In this document: piece by piece, positions 50,038 through 57,479 of the stretch
Numbering within the stretch: the stretch's first letter is position 1
Layout: every line of letters starts with the position of its first letter
Source: Streptomyces sp. PsTaAH-137
Lineage (GTDB): Bacteria; Actinomycetota; Actinomycetes; Streptomycetales; Streptomycetaceae
Reading direction: 5' to 3'
Assembly: GCF_003259365.1 (NCBI RefSeq)
Contig: NZ_QLLY01000012.1
Coordinates: 191,089 to 255,088, forward strand
Length of the DNA: 64,000 nucleotides
Translations under genes and position numbers: made by a program
The notes under the pieces: generated by a model
The model's input: the letters and a program-made list of their open reading frames with translations, nothing else
Databases searched by the model: none
What the model was told of the DNA's origin: nothing

Positions 50038-50829
50038 TCACCCGAACTGCAGCGACCTCTTCGCAAGACCCATCCAGAAACCGTCGATCACGGAGCGCTG
50101 CGCCCCGAGCTCGCCGGAGGCGTCGGCCGCGCCCATCGTCACGAACAACGGAGCGAAGTGCTCGGTGCGCGGATGGGCCAGCGCCCCGGCCGGCGACTTG
50201 TGCGTGAAGTCGAGCAGCGCGTCCACGTCCCCGGCGTCCAGCGCCCGCTGCCCCCAGTCGTCGAACTCCGCCGACCACGACGGAATGCCACCCTGCCGCA
50301 GCGCGGCGAGATTGTGCGTGAAGAACCCGGAGCCGACGATCAGCACCCCCTCGTCCCGCAGCGGAGCGAGCCGTCGCCCGATCTCCATCAGCTTCTGCGG
50401 GTCGAGCGTCGGCATGGAGACCTGGAGGACGGGGATGTCGGCGTCCGGGTACATCTCGACGAGCGGGACGTACGCGCCGTGGTCGAGCCCGCGGTCCGGC
50501 ACGTCCTGCACCGGGGTACCCGGAGCGCGCAGCAACTTGCGTACGGATTCGGCGAGTCCGGGCGCCCCCGGAGCCCCGTACGTCACCTGGTAGTAGTGCT
50601 CGGGGAAGCCCCAGAAGTCGTAGACCAGCGGGACCGTCTCGACGGCGCCGAGGGCGAGCGGGGCCTCCTCCCAGTGCGCCGAGACCATCAGGATCGCCTT
50701 GGGGCGCGGCAGACCGGCCGACCAGGCGGCGAGCTGGCCGGGCCAGAGCGCGTCGTCGGCGAGCGGCGGGGCGCCGTGGGAGAGGTAGAGCGCGGGCATG
50801 CGCTCGGCGGGGGCGAGGGGGGTGGACAC
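50038..50829 (-). CDS. DODA-type (class III extradiol) dioxygenase
   Basis: A 263-residue protein of the LigB/DODA/YgiD family. MPALYLSHGAPPLADDALWPGQ has the first metal His region (LSHGAPP). ILMVSAHWEE holds a His of the metal site. VYDFWGFPEHYYQVTYGAPGAP is the DODA hallmark. DRGLDHGAYVPLVEMYPDADIPVLQVSMP and ILIVGSGFFTHNLAAL hold more His. Such enzymes open aromatic catechol rings using Fe or Zn. It starts at GTG 50829 after AGGAGGT. It is divergent from a MarR gene; a palindrome lies between. The MarR may sense a phenolic compound (inference). Confidence 0.9.
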   Translation of the reverse strand: MSTPLAPAERMPALYLSHGAPPLADDALWPGQLAAWSAGLPRPKAILMVSAHWEEAPLALGAVETVPLVYDFWGFPEHYYQVTYGAPGAPGLAESVRKLLRAPGTPVQDVPDRGLDHGAYVPLVEMYPDADIPVLQVSMPTLDPQKLMEIGRRLAPLRDEGVLIVGSGFFTHNLAALRQGGIPSWSAEFDDWGQRALDAGDVDALLDFTHKSPAGALAHPRTEHFAPLFVTMGAADASGELGAQRSVIDGFWMGLAKRSLQFG

Positions 50830-50838
50830 GACGACCTC

Positions 50839-50852
50839 CTTGAAGTTTCAAG
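50839..50852. promoter_or_regulatory. Candidate MarR operator
   Basis: CTTGAAGTTTCAAG is a perfect 14-bp palindrome just upstream of the dioxygenase ribosome site, on the divergent promoter. TTGAA...TTCAA is a common MarR operator form. A further half site, TTCAAG, lies at 50891-50896, and GTACCC repeats between them. Confidence 0.6.
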
Positions 50853-50911
50853 TGTTGCTGTACCCAAAAGTACCCGTCAGTTGTTTAATATTCAAGAAGG
50901 AGGTCTTTACG

Positions 50912-51436
50912 ATGGATGCCATGGAGCCGAAGAACAGCGCGGACGACGCGACGGAGCCGGTGTGGCTCGACGAGGACGAACAGCACATCTGGCGGGCGTA
51001 CCTCCATGCCACCACGCTCCTGGAGGATCACCTGGACCGGCAACTCCAGCGCGACGCGAAGATGCCGCACGTCTACTTCGGGCTCCTGGTCAAGCTGAGC
51101 GAGTCCCCGCGCAGGCGGCTGCGGATGACGGAGCTGGCGCGGGACGCGAAGATCACCCGTTCCCGCCTCTCGCACGCGATCGCCCGCCTGGAGGCGAACG
51201 GCTGGGTGCGCCGCGAGGACTGTCCCTCGGACAAGCGCGGCCAGTTCGCGGTGCTCACCGAGGAGGGTCTCGGCGTCCTGGAGCGGACGGCCCCGGGCCA
51301 TGTGTCGGCGGTCCGGCACGCGCTCTTCGACCGGCTCGACCCGGAACAGCAGAAGTCCCTCGGCGAGATCATGCGGATCGTCGCCGAGGGACTTCAGCCG
51401 AAGGAGGCCGGGGCGGACCTCCCCTGGCTCAGGTGA
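50912..51436 (+). CDS. MarR family transcriptional regulator
   Basis: A 174-residue winged-helix regulator. WLDEDEQHIWRAYLHATTLLEDHLDRQLQRDAKMPHVYFGLLVKLSESP is the dimer helix and HTH start. RMTELARDAKITRSRLSHAIARLEANGWVRREDCPSDKRGQFAVLTEEG is the MarR DNA-binding region, with the DkR wing. ATG 50912 follows AGGAGGT at ideal spacing. Divergent from the DODA dioxygenase gene, which it probably represses. No Cys is seen, so it senses a ligand rather than oxidation. Confidence 0.94.
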   Translation: MDAMEPKNSADDATEPVWLDEDEQHIWRAYLHATTLLEDHLDRQLQRDAKMPHVYFGLLVKLSESPRRRLRMTELARDAKITRSRLSHAIARLEANGWVRREDCPSDKRGQFAVLTEEGLGVLERTAPGHVSAVRHALFDRLDPEQQKSLGEIMRIVAEGLQPKEAGADLPWLR

Positions 51437-51479
51437 GCCTGCTCGGGTGAGCCTGCTCAGGTGAGGCGCGCGGCCGGGG

Positions 51480-53006
51480 TCAGTGGGCGACCACCGGGAC
51501 CGGCAGCTCGTCCTCCGCGCCCTCGGTGTCGCCGGACGCCTGGGCCTGGCCCAGACCCGGGACGCCGGTGTTGATCAGCGTGAAGGCGATCGTGGCCGAG
51601 ACGGCCAGGATGCCGACGGCCCACCAGATGGCGTGCGTGTAGCCGTCCACCATGGCCTGCGCCTGGAGCAGCTGCGCGCCCGCGCCCCGGGCGCCGGCCG
51701 CGTGGTCCGCGAGGTAGGTCGCGGTGGCCGAGGCGGCGATCGTGTTCAGCAGAGCGGTGCCGATGGCGCCGCCGACCTGCTGCGAGGTGTTGATCATCGC
51801 GGAGGCCACACCGGCGTCCCGCGCCTCGACACCGATGGTGGCGAGCGACATGGCGGGCATGAACGCCGTACCCATGCCGAGGCCGAGCAGCAGCTGGGCC
51901 GGGAGGATCAGACCGGCGTACGAGGAGTCGACCTGGAGCTGGGTCAGCAGACCCATGCCGAGCGCCGCGACGACGAAGCCGGGGCCCATCAGCAGGCGCG
52001 GCGGGACCCGCGTCATCAGGCGGGCGCCGATCTGGGTGGAGCCCGTGATCATGCCCGCGATCATCGGCAGGAACGCGAAGCCGGTCTTGACCGGCGAGAA
52101 GCCCTTCACGACCTGGAGGTAGTAGGTCAGGAAGAGGAACAGGCCGAACATGCCGATGACGGCGAGACCGAGCGAGGCGTAGACACCGCCGCGGTTGCGG
52201 TTGGCGACCACGCGCAGCGGCAGCAGCGGGTGCTTCACCTTGGACTCGGTGAACACGAACGCGGCGAGCAGGACCACGGCGGCGATGAACAGGCCGAGGG
52301 TGGAGGCGTCCGTCCAGCCGTTGGACTCGGCGCGCGTGAAGCCGTAGACGAGCGAGACCAGGCCGAGCGTGGACAGGACGACGCCGGGGATGTCGAGCGG
52401 CGAGCGGTTGCGGGTGCCGGCCGGCTCACGGATGACGGAGACCGCGCCGAGGACGGCGACGGCCGCGAACGGGATGTTCACGAAGAACGTCCAGCGCCAG
52501 TTCAGGTACTCGGTGAGGAAACCGCCGAGGATCAGGCCGACGGCGCCACCGCCACCGGCGATCGCACCGTAGATACCGAACGCCTTCGCGCGCTCCTTGG
52601 CGTCGGTGAACATGACGGCCAGGAGGGAGAGCGCGGCGGGCGCGAGCAGCGCGCCGAACAGACCCTGGAGGGCGCGGGCGCCCAGCATCATGGCCTCGTT
52701 CTGCGCGGCGCCGCCGAGCGCCGAGGCGAGGGCGAAGCCGATCAGGCCGGTGACGAAGGTGTTCTTGCGGCCCCACAGGTCGGCGATGCGGCCGCCGAAC
52801 AGGAGCAGACCGCCGAAGGCGAGCGCGTAGGCCGTGATGACCCACTGGCGGTTGCCGTCGGATATGCCGAGGTCGGCCTGGGCCGACGGCAGGGCGATGT
52901 TCACGATGGTGGCGTCGAGGACCACCATCAGCTGGGCGAGCGCGATGAAGGCCAGGGCCTTCCAGCGTCGCGGGTCGAGCGCCGTTACCGGCAAGGGGGT
53001 ACCCAC
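51480..53006 (-). CDS. DHA2 family MFS exporter under TetR control
   Basis: A 508-residue drug exporter with about 14 helices. ALAFIALAQLMVVLDATIVNIALPSAQADLGIS has the LDxTIVNIALP motif. QWVITAYALAFGGLLLFGGRIADLWGRKNTFVTG has motif A. GIYGAIAGGGGAVGLILGGFLTEYLNWRWTFFVNIP is motif C. It resembles exporters of actinomycete antibiotics. GTG 53006. It follows the TetR gene 53121-53804 on the same strand (114 bp gap), which is likely its repressor. The gap holds a GCTACG/CGTAGC dyad. Confidence 0.94.
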   Translation of the reverse strand: MGTPLPVTALDPRRWKALAFIALAQLMVVLDATIVNIALPSAQADLGISDGNRQWVITAYALAFGGLLLFGGRIADLWGRKNTFVTGLIGFALASALGGAAQNEAMMLGARALQGLFGALLAPAALSLLAVMFTDAKERAKAFGIYGAIAGGGGAVGLILGGFLTEYLNWRWTFFVNIPFAAVAVLGAVSVIREPAGTRNRSPLDIPGVVLSTLGLVSLVYGFTRAESNGWTDASTLGLFIAAVVLLAAFVFTESKVKHPLLPLRVVANRNRGGVYASLGLAVIGMFGLFLFLTYYLQVVKGFSPVKTGFAFLPMIAGMITGSTQIGARLMTRVPPRLLMGPGFVVAALGMGLLTQLQVDSSYAGLILPAQLLLGLGMGTAFMPAMSLATIGVEARDAGVASAMINTSQQVGGAIGTALLNTIAASATATYLADHAAGARGAGAQLLQAQAMVDGYTHAIWWAVGILAVSATIAFTLINTGVPGLGQAQASGDTEGAEDELPVPVVAH

Positions 53007-53120
53007 AGCGGGACTCCAAGTCGTGAAGAAGCGTGAGAAATCGCGTATGTACGGGATGGGTCGGCTACGTGAACATCACTGCCGCGTAGCGCCTACTGCG
53101 TAAAAGGGCGGGCCGGGACC

Positions 53121-53804
53121 TCAGCCCTGGCGGAGGTCCTCCAAGGTCGCGGCCTCGCCCGGGAGTTCCGAGCGGGCGGGTGCCATCAGGCCGTCCAGGA
53201 ACAGCTGCAGATGACGGTGGACGTACCGGTCGAAGCCGAGGCACGCGGTGCCGGGCAGCGGCCGGGTGAGCTGGGAGAGGGCGACCATCAGGTCGCCGAC
53301 GCCGATGTCGGTGCGCAGTTGCCCGGCGTCGCGGGCGCGCCCGATGAGGTCCTCGATGCCGGTGGTGAGCCGGTCGAGAGCGGCGACGACGTCCGGGTGG
53401 TCCTTGTCGAAGGCGGCCTGAAGCATCGGGCACAGGGCGCCGATGCGTTCGTCGGCGGCCGCGTGCACAAAGGTCCGCAGCGCCTCGAACGCGCTGCTCT
53501 CGCCGGCTTCCTCGGCGGCGAGTGCCTTCTCCGCGTGGTCGGTGACGTGGTCGGTGACGGTCAGGACGACGTGGTGCATCAGCTCGCCGCGGTCCTTGAA
53601 GTTCCGGTAGAGCGTGGCGTTGCCGACGCCCGCGCGGCGGGCCACCTCGTCGAGCGGGAGCTCGGTCCCGTACTCGACGAGCAGCTCGCGCGCGGCGGCC
53701 ACGATCCGCTCCCGGTTGCGCACGGCGTCGGCCCGCGGGCGCGGGGCGCGGCGCTGCGGCTGCTCGGTCACGGGGGCGGTGGCCACGACGGTCTCCTCTG
53801 GCAT
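53121..53804 (-). CDS. TetR/AcrR family regulator
   Basis: A 227-residue TetR protein. DNA-binding region RADAVRNRERIVAAARELLVEYGTELPLDEVARRAGVGNATLYRNFKDRGELM is a strong match (about residues 25-75). The C-terminal domain is of the SbtR/TetR_C type (LCPMLQAAFDKDHPDV...GQLRTDIGVGDLMVALSQL). ATG 53804 lies 21 bp from the first of two CGGGGA-N5-TCCCCG dyads, so it is likely autoregulated. The DHA2 exporter follows on the same strand and is the probable target. Confidence 0.94.
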   Translation of the reverse strand: MPEETVVATAPVTEQPQRRAPRPRADAVRNRERIVAAARELLVEYGTELPLDEVARRAGVGNATLYRNFKDRGELMHHVVLTVTDHVTDHAEKALAAEEAGESSAFEALRTFVHAAADERIGALCPMLQAAFDKDHPDVVAALDRLTTGIEDLIGRARDAGQLRTDIGVGDLMVALSQLTRPLPGTACLGFDRYVHRHLQLFLDGLMAPARSELPGEAATLEDLRQG

Positions 53805-53824
53805 TGATCGGGGTCCGGGTCCGT

Positions 53825-53884
53825 GAAGCGGGGAGTGGATCCCCGCTTCGTCGACACCTATGCCAAACGGGGAAAACGTCCCCG
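53825..53884. promoter_or_regulatory. Pair of candidate TetR operators
   Basis: Two copies of CGGGGA-N5-TCCCCG lie 39 bp apart, at 53829-53845 and 53868-53884. The first is extended to a perfect 10-bp inverted repeat (53825-53849). Identical arms and spacing with different centres argue for one protein binding both. Confidence 0.7.
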
Positions 53885-54027
53885 GTTATTTCCCGACCTC
53901 CATGTGACCTGCCTCACACGCCTTTGACGGCAGAAACCCACGATCGGCGCACCCAGCGCGCGACACGCCGCACCTCGACACAGGGTGATCGAAACGGACC
54001 CCGGACCACGAGGGTGAGGCGGATCGG

Positions 54028-55302
54028 ATGCGGCAGCAGATACGCGGGGGCCGGCGCGGCGCGCTGCTCGCCGGGGCCACCGCGGTGGCTCTCGCGCTGA
54101 CCATGACCGCCAGCACCGGCCGGACCGTCGACAGCCGGGCGACCGCCGCGGGGCCGGTGGCGCTGGCCCGGGCCACCTCCCTCGGTTCCTGCATGATCCG
54201 CGGCGCGATGGGCGTCCAGATGTCGGAGGGCGTCCCCACCGCCTCCGGCTACGCCCGCTCGACCGGCACCGTCCGCGCGCTCAACCTGATGGTCGACTTC
54301 CCCGACGCCCCCGGCGAGGGCAGCGCCACGGACCGGCTCGCGGAGTTCTTCCCGCAGACCCAGCGCTGGTTCGCCACCGCCTCGTACGGAAGACTCGACT
54401 ACGTTCCCGAGGCCCCGGTCGAGCACTGGCTGCGGATGCCGAAGGCGTTCAGCGCGTACGGGATAGAGCGCGGCGCCCCCTTCGACCCCGGCTACCGCGA
54501 GCTGGTCGACGACATCGTGGCCGCCGCCGATCCGGACGTGGACTTCCGCGCCTACGACCTCGTGAACGTCCTCGTCACCCCGAACGCCGGGCCCTCCGCC
54601 CTGGACACCGTGCTCTCCGTGACCTTCGCCGGCAACCACGACGCCCCCGTCGCCGACGGGGCGCCGCTGTCGAACGTGTCCTTCGTGTACTCCCGGCAGG
54701 ACGACGGCTCCGGTTCGTACGCGGAGACCGGGTACCGGGTGCTGCCGCACGAGAACGGGCATGTCTTCGGGCTGCCCGACCTCTACACCGCGGACGGCGG
54801 GGGCGCCGTCGGGCACTGGGACATCATGAGCGAGGACTGGGGCGTCGGGAACGATCTGCTCGGCTGGCACAAGTGGAAGCTGGGCTGGCTCGACGACTCC
54901 CAGGTCCGCTGCGCGGCCCAGCCGGGCACGACCCAGCAGCTGATCTCACCGATGTCGGCGCAAGGGGGCGGTACGAAGATGGCGTTCGTGCCGCTGACCG
55001 GGAAGACCGGGTTCGCGGTCGAGGTGCGCACGCCGGGCGGCAACGACGAGACCGTGTGCCGGCCCGGGGTGCTGATCTACCGGGTCGACGCCGACGTCGA
55101 CACCGGGCACGGGCCCGTCACCGTCGAGGACGCGACCCCGGACTCCGGCGGCTGCACCCGCCGCCCCAACGTCCACGCCGAACTCTCCGACGCCACGTGG
55201 CGCCCCGGCGAGGTCTTCCGCGACCGGAAATCGGGGGTCCGCATCGCGGTGACCGGGGTGGACGCCTCCGGCGATTACCGGGTGTCGGTAACCCGGAAAT
55301 AG
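54028..55302 (+). CDS. Secreted M6-like metalloprotease
   Basis: A 424-residue exported protein with N-terminal signal (RGGRRGALLAGATAVALALTMTASTG). The zinc-binding motif is LPHENGHVFGLPDLY, a HExxH with HENGH (near residue 240), followed by GLPD as in immune-inhibitor-A (M6)-type proteases. WDIMSEDW and GWHKWKLGWL are further M6 hallmarks. The C-terminal part has RPGVLIYRVDADVDTGHGP and an all-beta end. Three Cys pairs are possible. ATG 54028 has only a weak ribosome site. Probably degrades extracellular proteins. Next to a composite repeat; divergent from the TetR gene. Confidence 0.9.
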   Translation: MRQQIRGGRRGALLAGATAVALALTMTASTGRTVDSRATAAGPVALARATSLGSCMIRGAMGVQMSEGVPTASGYARSTGTVRALNLMVDFPDAPGEGSATDRLAEFFPQTQRWFATASYGRLDYVPEAPVEHWLRMPKAFSAYGIERGAPFDPGYRELVDDIVAAADPDVDFRAYDLVNVLVTPNAGPSALDTVLSVTFAGNHDAPVADGAPLSNVSFVYSRQDDGSGSYAETGYRVLPHENGHVFGLPDLYTADGGGAVGHWDIMSEDWGVGNDLLGWHKWKLGWLDDSQVRCAAQPGTTQQLISPMSAQGGGTKMAFVPLTGKTGFAVEVRTPGGNDETVCRPGVLIYRVDADVDTGHGPVTVEDATPDSGGCTRRPNVHAELSDATWRPGEVFRDRKSGVRIAVTGVDASGDYRVSVTRK

Positions 55303-55374
55303 GGGTGCGCGCTGCGCCGCGGCATTCCCCGCAGCCCCCGCGCCCCTGATAGGCCGCCACCCGACCAACCCCCG

Positions 55375-55558
55375 GTGGCCCCTTCCCGCGCAGTTCCCCG
55401 CGCCCCTGAGGCATGCGCTGCGCGCCGCCTCCCCCCGGGCCCCCGATGAGATGCCGCACGAAGTGCGCATCTCAGGGGCGCGGGGAACTGCGCGAGAAGC
55501 GGCCACCGGGCCGCACCCGAAAGACAGCCCAGGGGCGCGGGGAACTGCGCGACCAGCC
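55375..55558. repeat. Composite inverted repeat element, copy B, plus extra copy
   Basis: A minus copy of the core (55375-55410), a hairpin (55448-55473) and a plus copy (55472-55507) match the unit at 49868-50008. A further plus copy follows at 55530-55558. The stretch 55303-55576 has no gene. Confidence 0.85.
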
Positions 55559-55576
55559 CCCACCGGGCCGGTGCCG

Positions 55577-57283
55577 CTACGCGAACCCCCGTCGCAGCTC
55601 CCGCTTCAACACCTTCCCCGTAGCGTTCCGAGGCAGCTCGGCCTCCTGCACCACCAACCGCTCCGGCACCTTGAACCCGGCCAACCCCCGCGCAGCGAAC
55701 TCCCGCACACCGGCGGCATCGAGCCCAGACCCACCCCGCACCCGCACCACGGCCGCGACAGTCTCCCCCAGCACCGGATGCGGAACCCCGACGACAGCCG
55801 CCTCCAGCACATCGGGATGCCCGTGCAGCACCCCCTCGACCTCGACGCAGTACACGTTCTCCCCGCCCCGGATCACCATGTCCTTGATCCGGTCGACGAC
55901 ACTGATCAGCCCGCCGGAGGAGATCTCGGCGAGGTCCCCGGTCCTGAACCACCCGTCGTCGGTGAACGCCGCCCCGGTCGCCGCCGGATCCTCCCAGTAC
56001 CCCCGGATCAGACACTGCCCCCGCAACCACAGCTCCCCCACCTCCCCCTCCCCGAGCTCCACGCCGGCCGGATCGGCGACCCGCGCCTCGACGGCCGGCG
56101 CGGGCCGCCCCACACTGCCGGGAACCCGCCGATACTGCTCCCCGAAGTTGGCGCTGATGCCGCCCAGCGTCTCGGTGAGCCCGTAACCGTTGCGGGGCTC
56201 GATACGGTCGCCGAAGCGCGCGGTGAGCCGGGCGACCAGTTCCGGCGGCGCGGCGGCCCCACCCGTGTTGAACATGGTCAGAGTCGGCAGGTCGTCGTCC
56301 AACTCATCGGCCCGCGCCAGGAGTTGCAGGGCCGTGGCAGGCACTCCGCCGAAACTCCCGATGCCGTGCTCATGGATGAGGGCGAGCGCGGCGTCGGTGT
56401 CCCACTTGCGCATCAGGACGAGCGTGCCGCCCGCCGCCATGGCCGCGTAGAACCCGGTGAAGGCCGCGACATGGAAGAAGGGGAAGGTGAGCAGCCCGGG
56501 AAGGAGCGGCCCCTGCCCCGGCACGACACCCCGCCCGAGCGAGGAAAGCGCCGCGAAATAACGGGGGTTGGCGATCGCGGCCATGTGCGCATGGTGGGTG
56601 GCGACGGCCCCCTTGGGGCGGCCCGTGGTGCCGGACGTGTAGAGGATCGTGGCGTCGGAGTCCGGCGACACCTCGACATCGGGCGGCCCGAGCAGCGGAT
56701 CGGCGAAGGGCAGATCCGCGTACCGCTCGACGCGCGGTCCGGACGCCTCCCGCCCCTCCTCGTGGCAGACCAGCGTCCAGGGCCGCTCGTCGTCCTCGGC
56801 GCGGGCCAGCCAGGGCGCGACGCGCTCGTACCGTTCCCCGTCGACGAACAGCACGCGCGGGCGGCAGTCGTCCAGGGCGTACGCGATCTCGTCGGCGGTC
56901 CACCAGGAGTTCAGCGGCACCGCCACCAGGCCGGCCAACTGGGCTGCCCAGAAGCCGACTTGCCACTCGGGATGGTTGCGCAGGGCGATGACGGCACGGT
57001 CGCCGGGCCGCAGACCGTAGCCACCCTCGTCCTCGGCGGCCAGGAAACGGCGGGCCAGCGCGCTCGCGGCCGCGAAGAACTCGCCGTACGTGAGCCGCCC
57101 GCTGTCGGCGATCAGAAACGGTGTGTCACCGAACGCCCAGGTCGTCTCGGCGAACTCCCGCAGCGTGCGCGGCCCTTCGGCGTACGCGAGGCGCCCGGCC
57201 TCGTCACGTACGACGGCGAAGGGCGCACCGGGGCCGGTGAGCAGGGCTTCCAGGGCTCTCAGGTCTTCCGGGGACGAGGCCAT
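55577..57283 (-). CDS. Class I adenylate-forming enzyme (acyl-CoA synthetase)
   Basis: A 568-residue ANL enzyme that activates a carboxylic acid with ATP and then loads CoA. ILYTSGTTGRPKGA is the ATP-binding signature (near residue 215). NGYGLTETLGG is A5, DDGWFRTGDLAEI A7, and IRGGENVYCVEVE the hinge. NATGKVLKREL has the catalytic Lys near the C-terminus. FFHVAAFTGFYAAM and PLNSWWTADEIAY fit long/medium-chain fatty or aromatic acyl-CoA ligases. ATG 57283 starts with MASSPEDLRALEALL. It is alone, divergent from the STAND gene with a 196-bp gap. Exact acid unknown. Confidence 0.93.
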   Translation of the reverse strand: MASSPEDLRALEALLTGPGAPFAVVRDEAGRLAYAEGPRTLREFAETTWAFGDTPFLIADSGRLTYGEFFAAASALARRFLAAEDEGGYGLRPGDRAVIALRNHPEWQVGFWAAQLAGLVAVPLNSWWTADEIAYALDDCRPRVLFVDGERYERVAPWLARAEDDERPWTLVCHEEGREASGPRVERYADLPFADPLLGPPDVEVSPDSDATILYTSGTTGRPKGAVATHHAHMAAIANPRYFAALSSLGRGVVPGQGPLLPGLLTFPFFHVAAFTGFYAAMAAGGTLVLMRKWDTDAALALIHEHGIGSFGGVPATALQLLARADELDDDLPTLTMFNTGGAAAPPELVARLTARFGDRIEPRNGYGLTETLGGISANFGEQYRRVPGSVGRPAPAVEARVADPAGVELGEGEVGELWLRGQCLIRGYWEDPAATGAAFTDDGWFRTGDLAEISSGGLISVVDRIKDMVIRGGENVYCVEVEGVLHGHPDVLEAAVVGVPHPVLGETVAAVVRVRGGSGLDAAGVREFAARGLAGFKVPERLVVQEAELPRNATGKVLKRELRRGFA

Positions 57284-57479
57284 ACCGGACGGTACGTCCC
57301 GGTCCCCGCCCCGCGTCAAGATGCCTGCACAGCCCACCCTTCGGCCGACTCCCGGCTGCATTCGGCAAGCGTCCCCCGTTCGAGTGACAGGCGGTCTCCC
57401 GGTGTGCAACGCTCCGTGTCTGGAAACCGGTCCACCAGTGGAGTCCTCGGAATCCCGCTGGGAGAGGTGAGTTCCCCCC

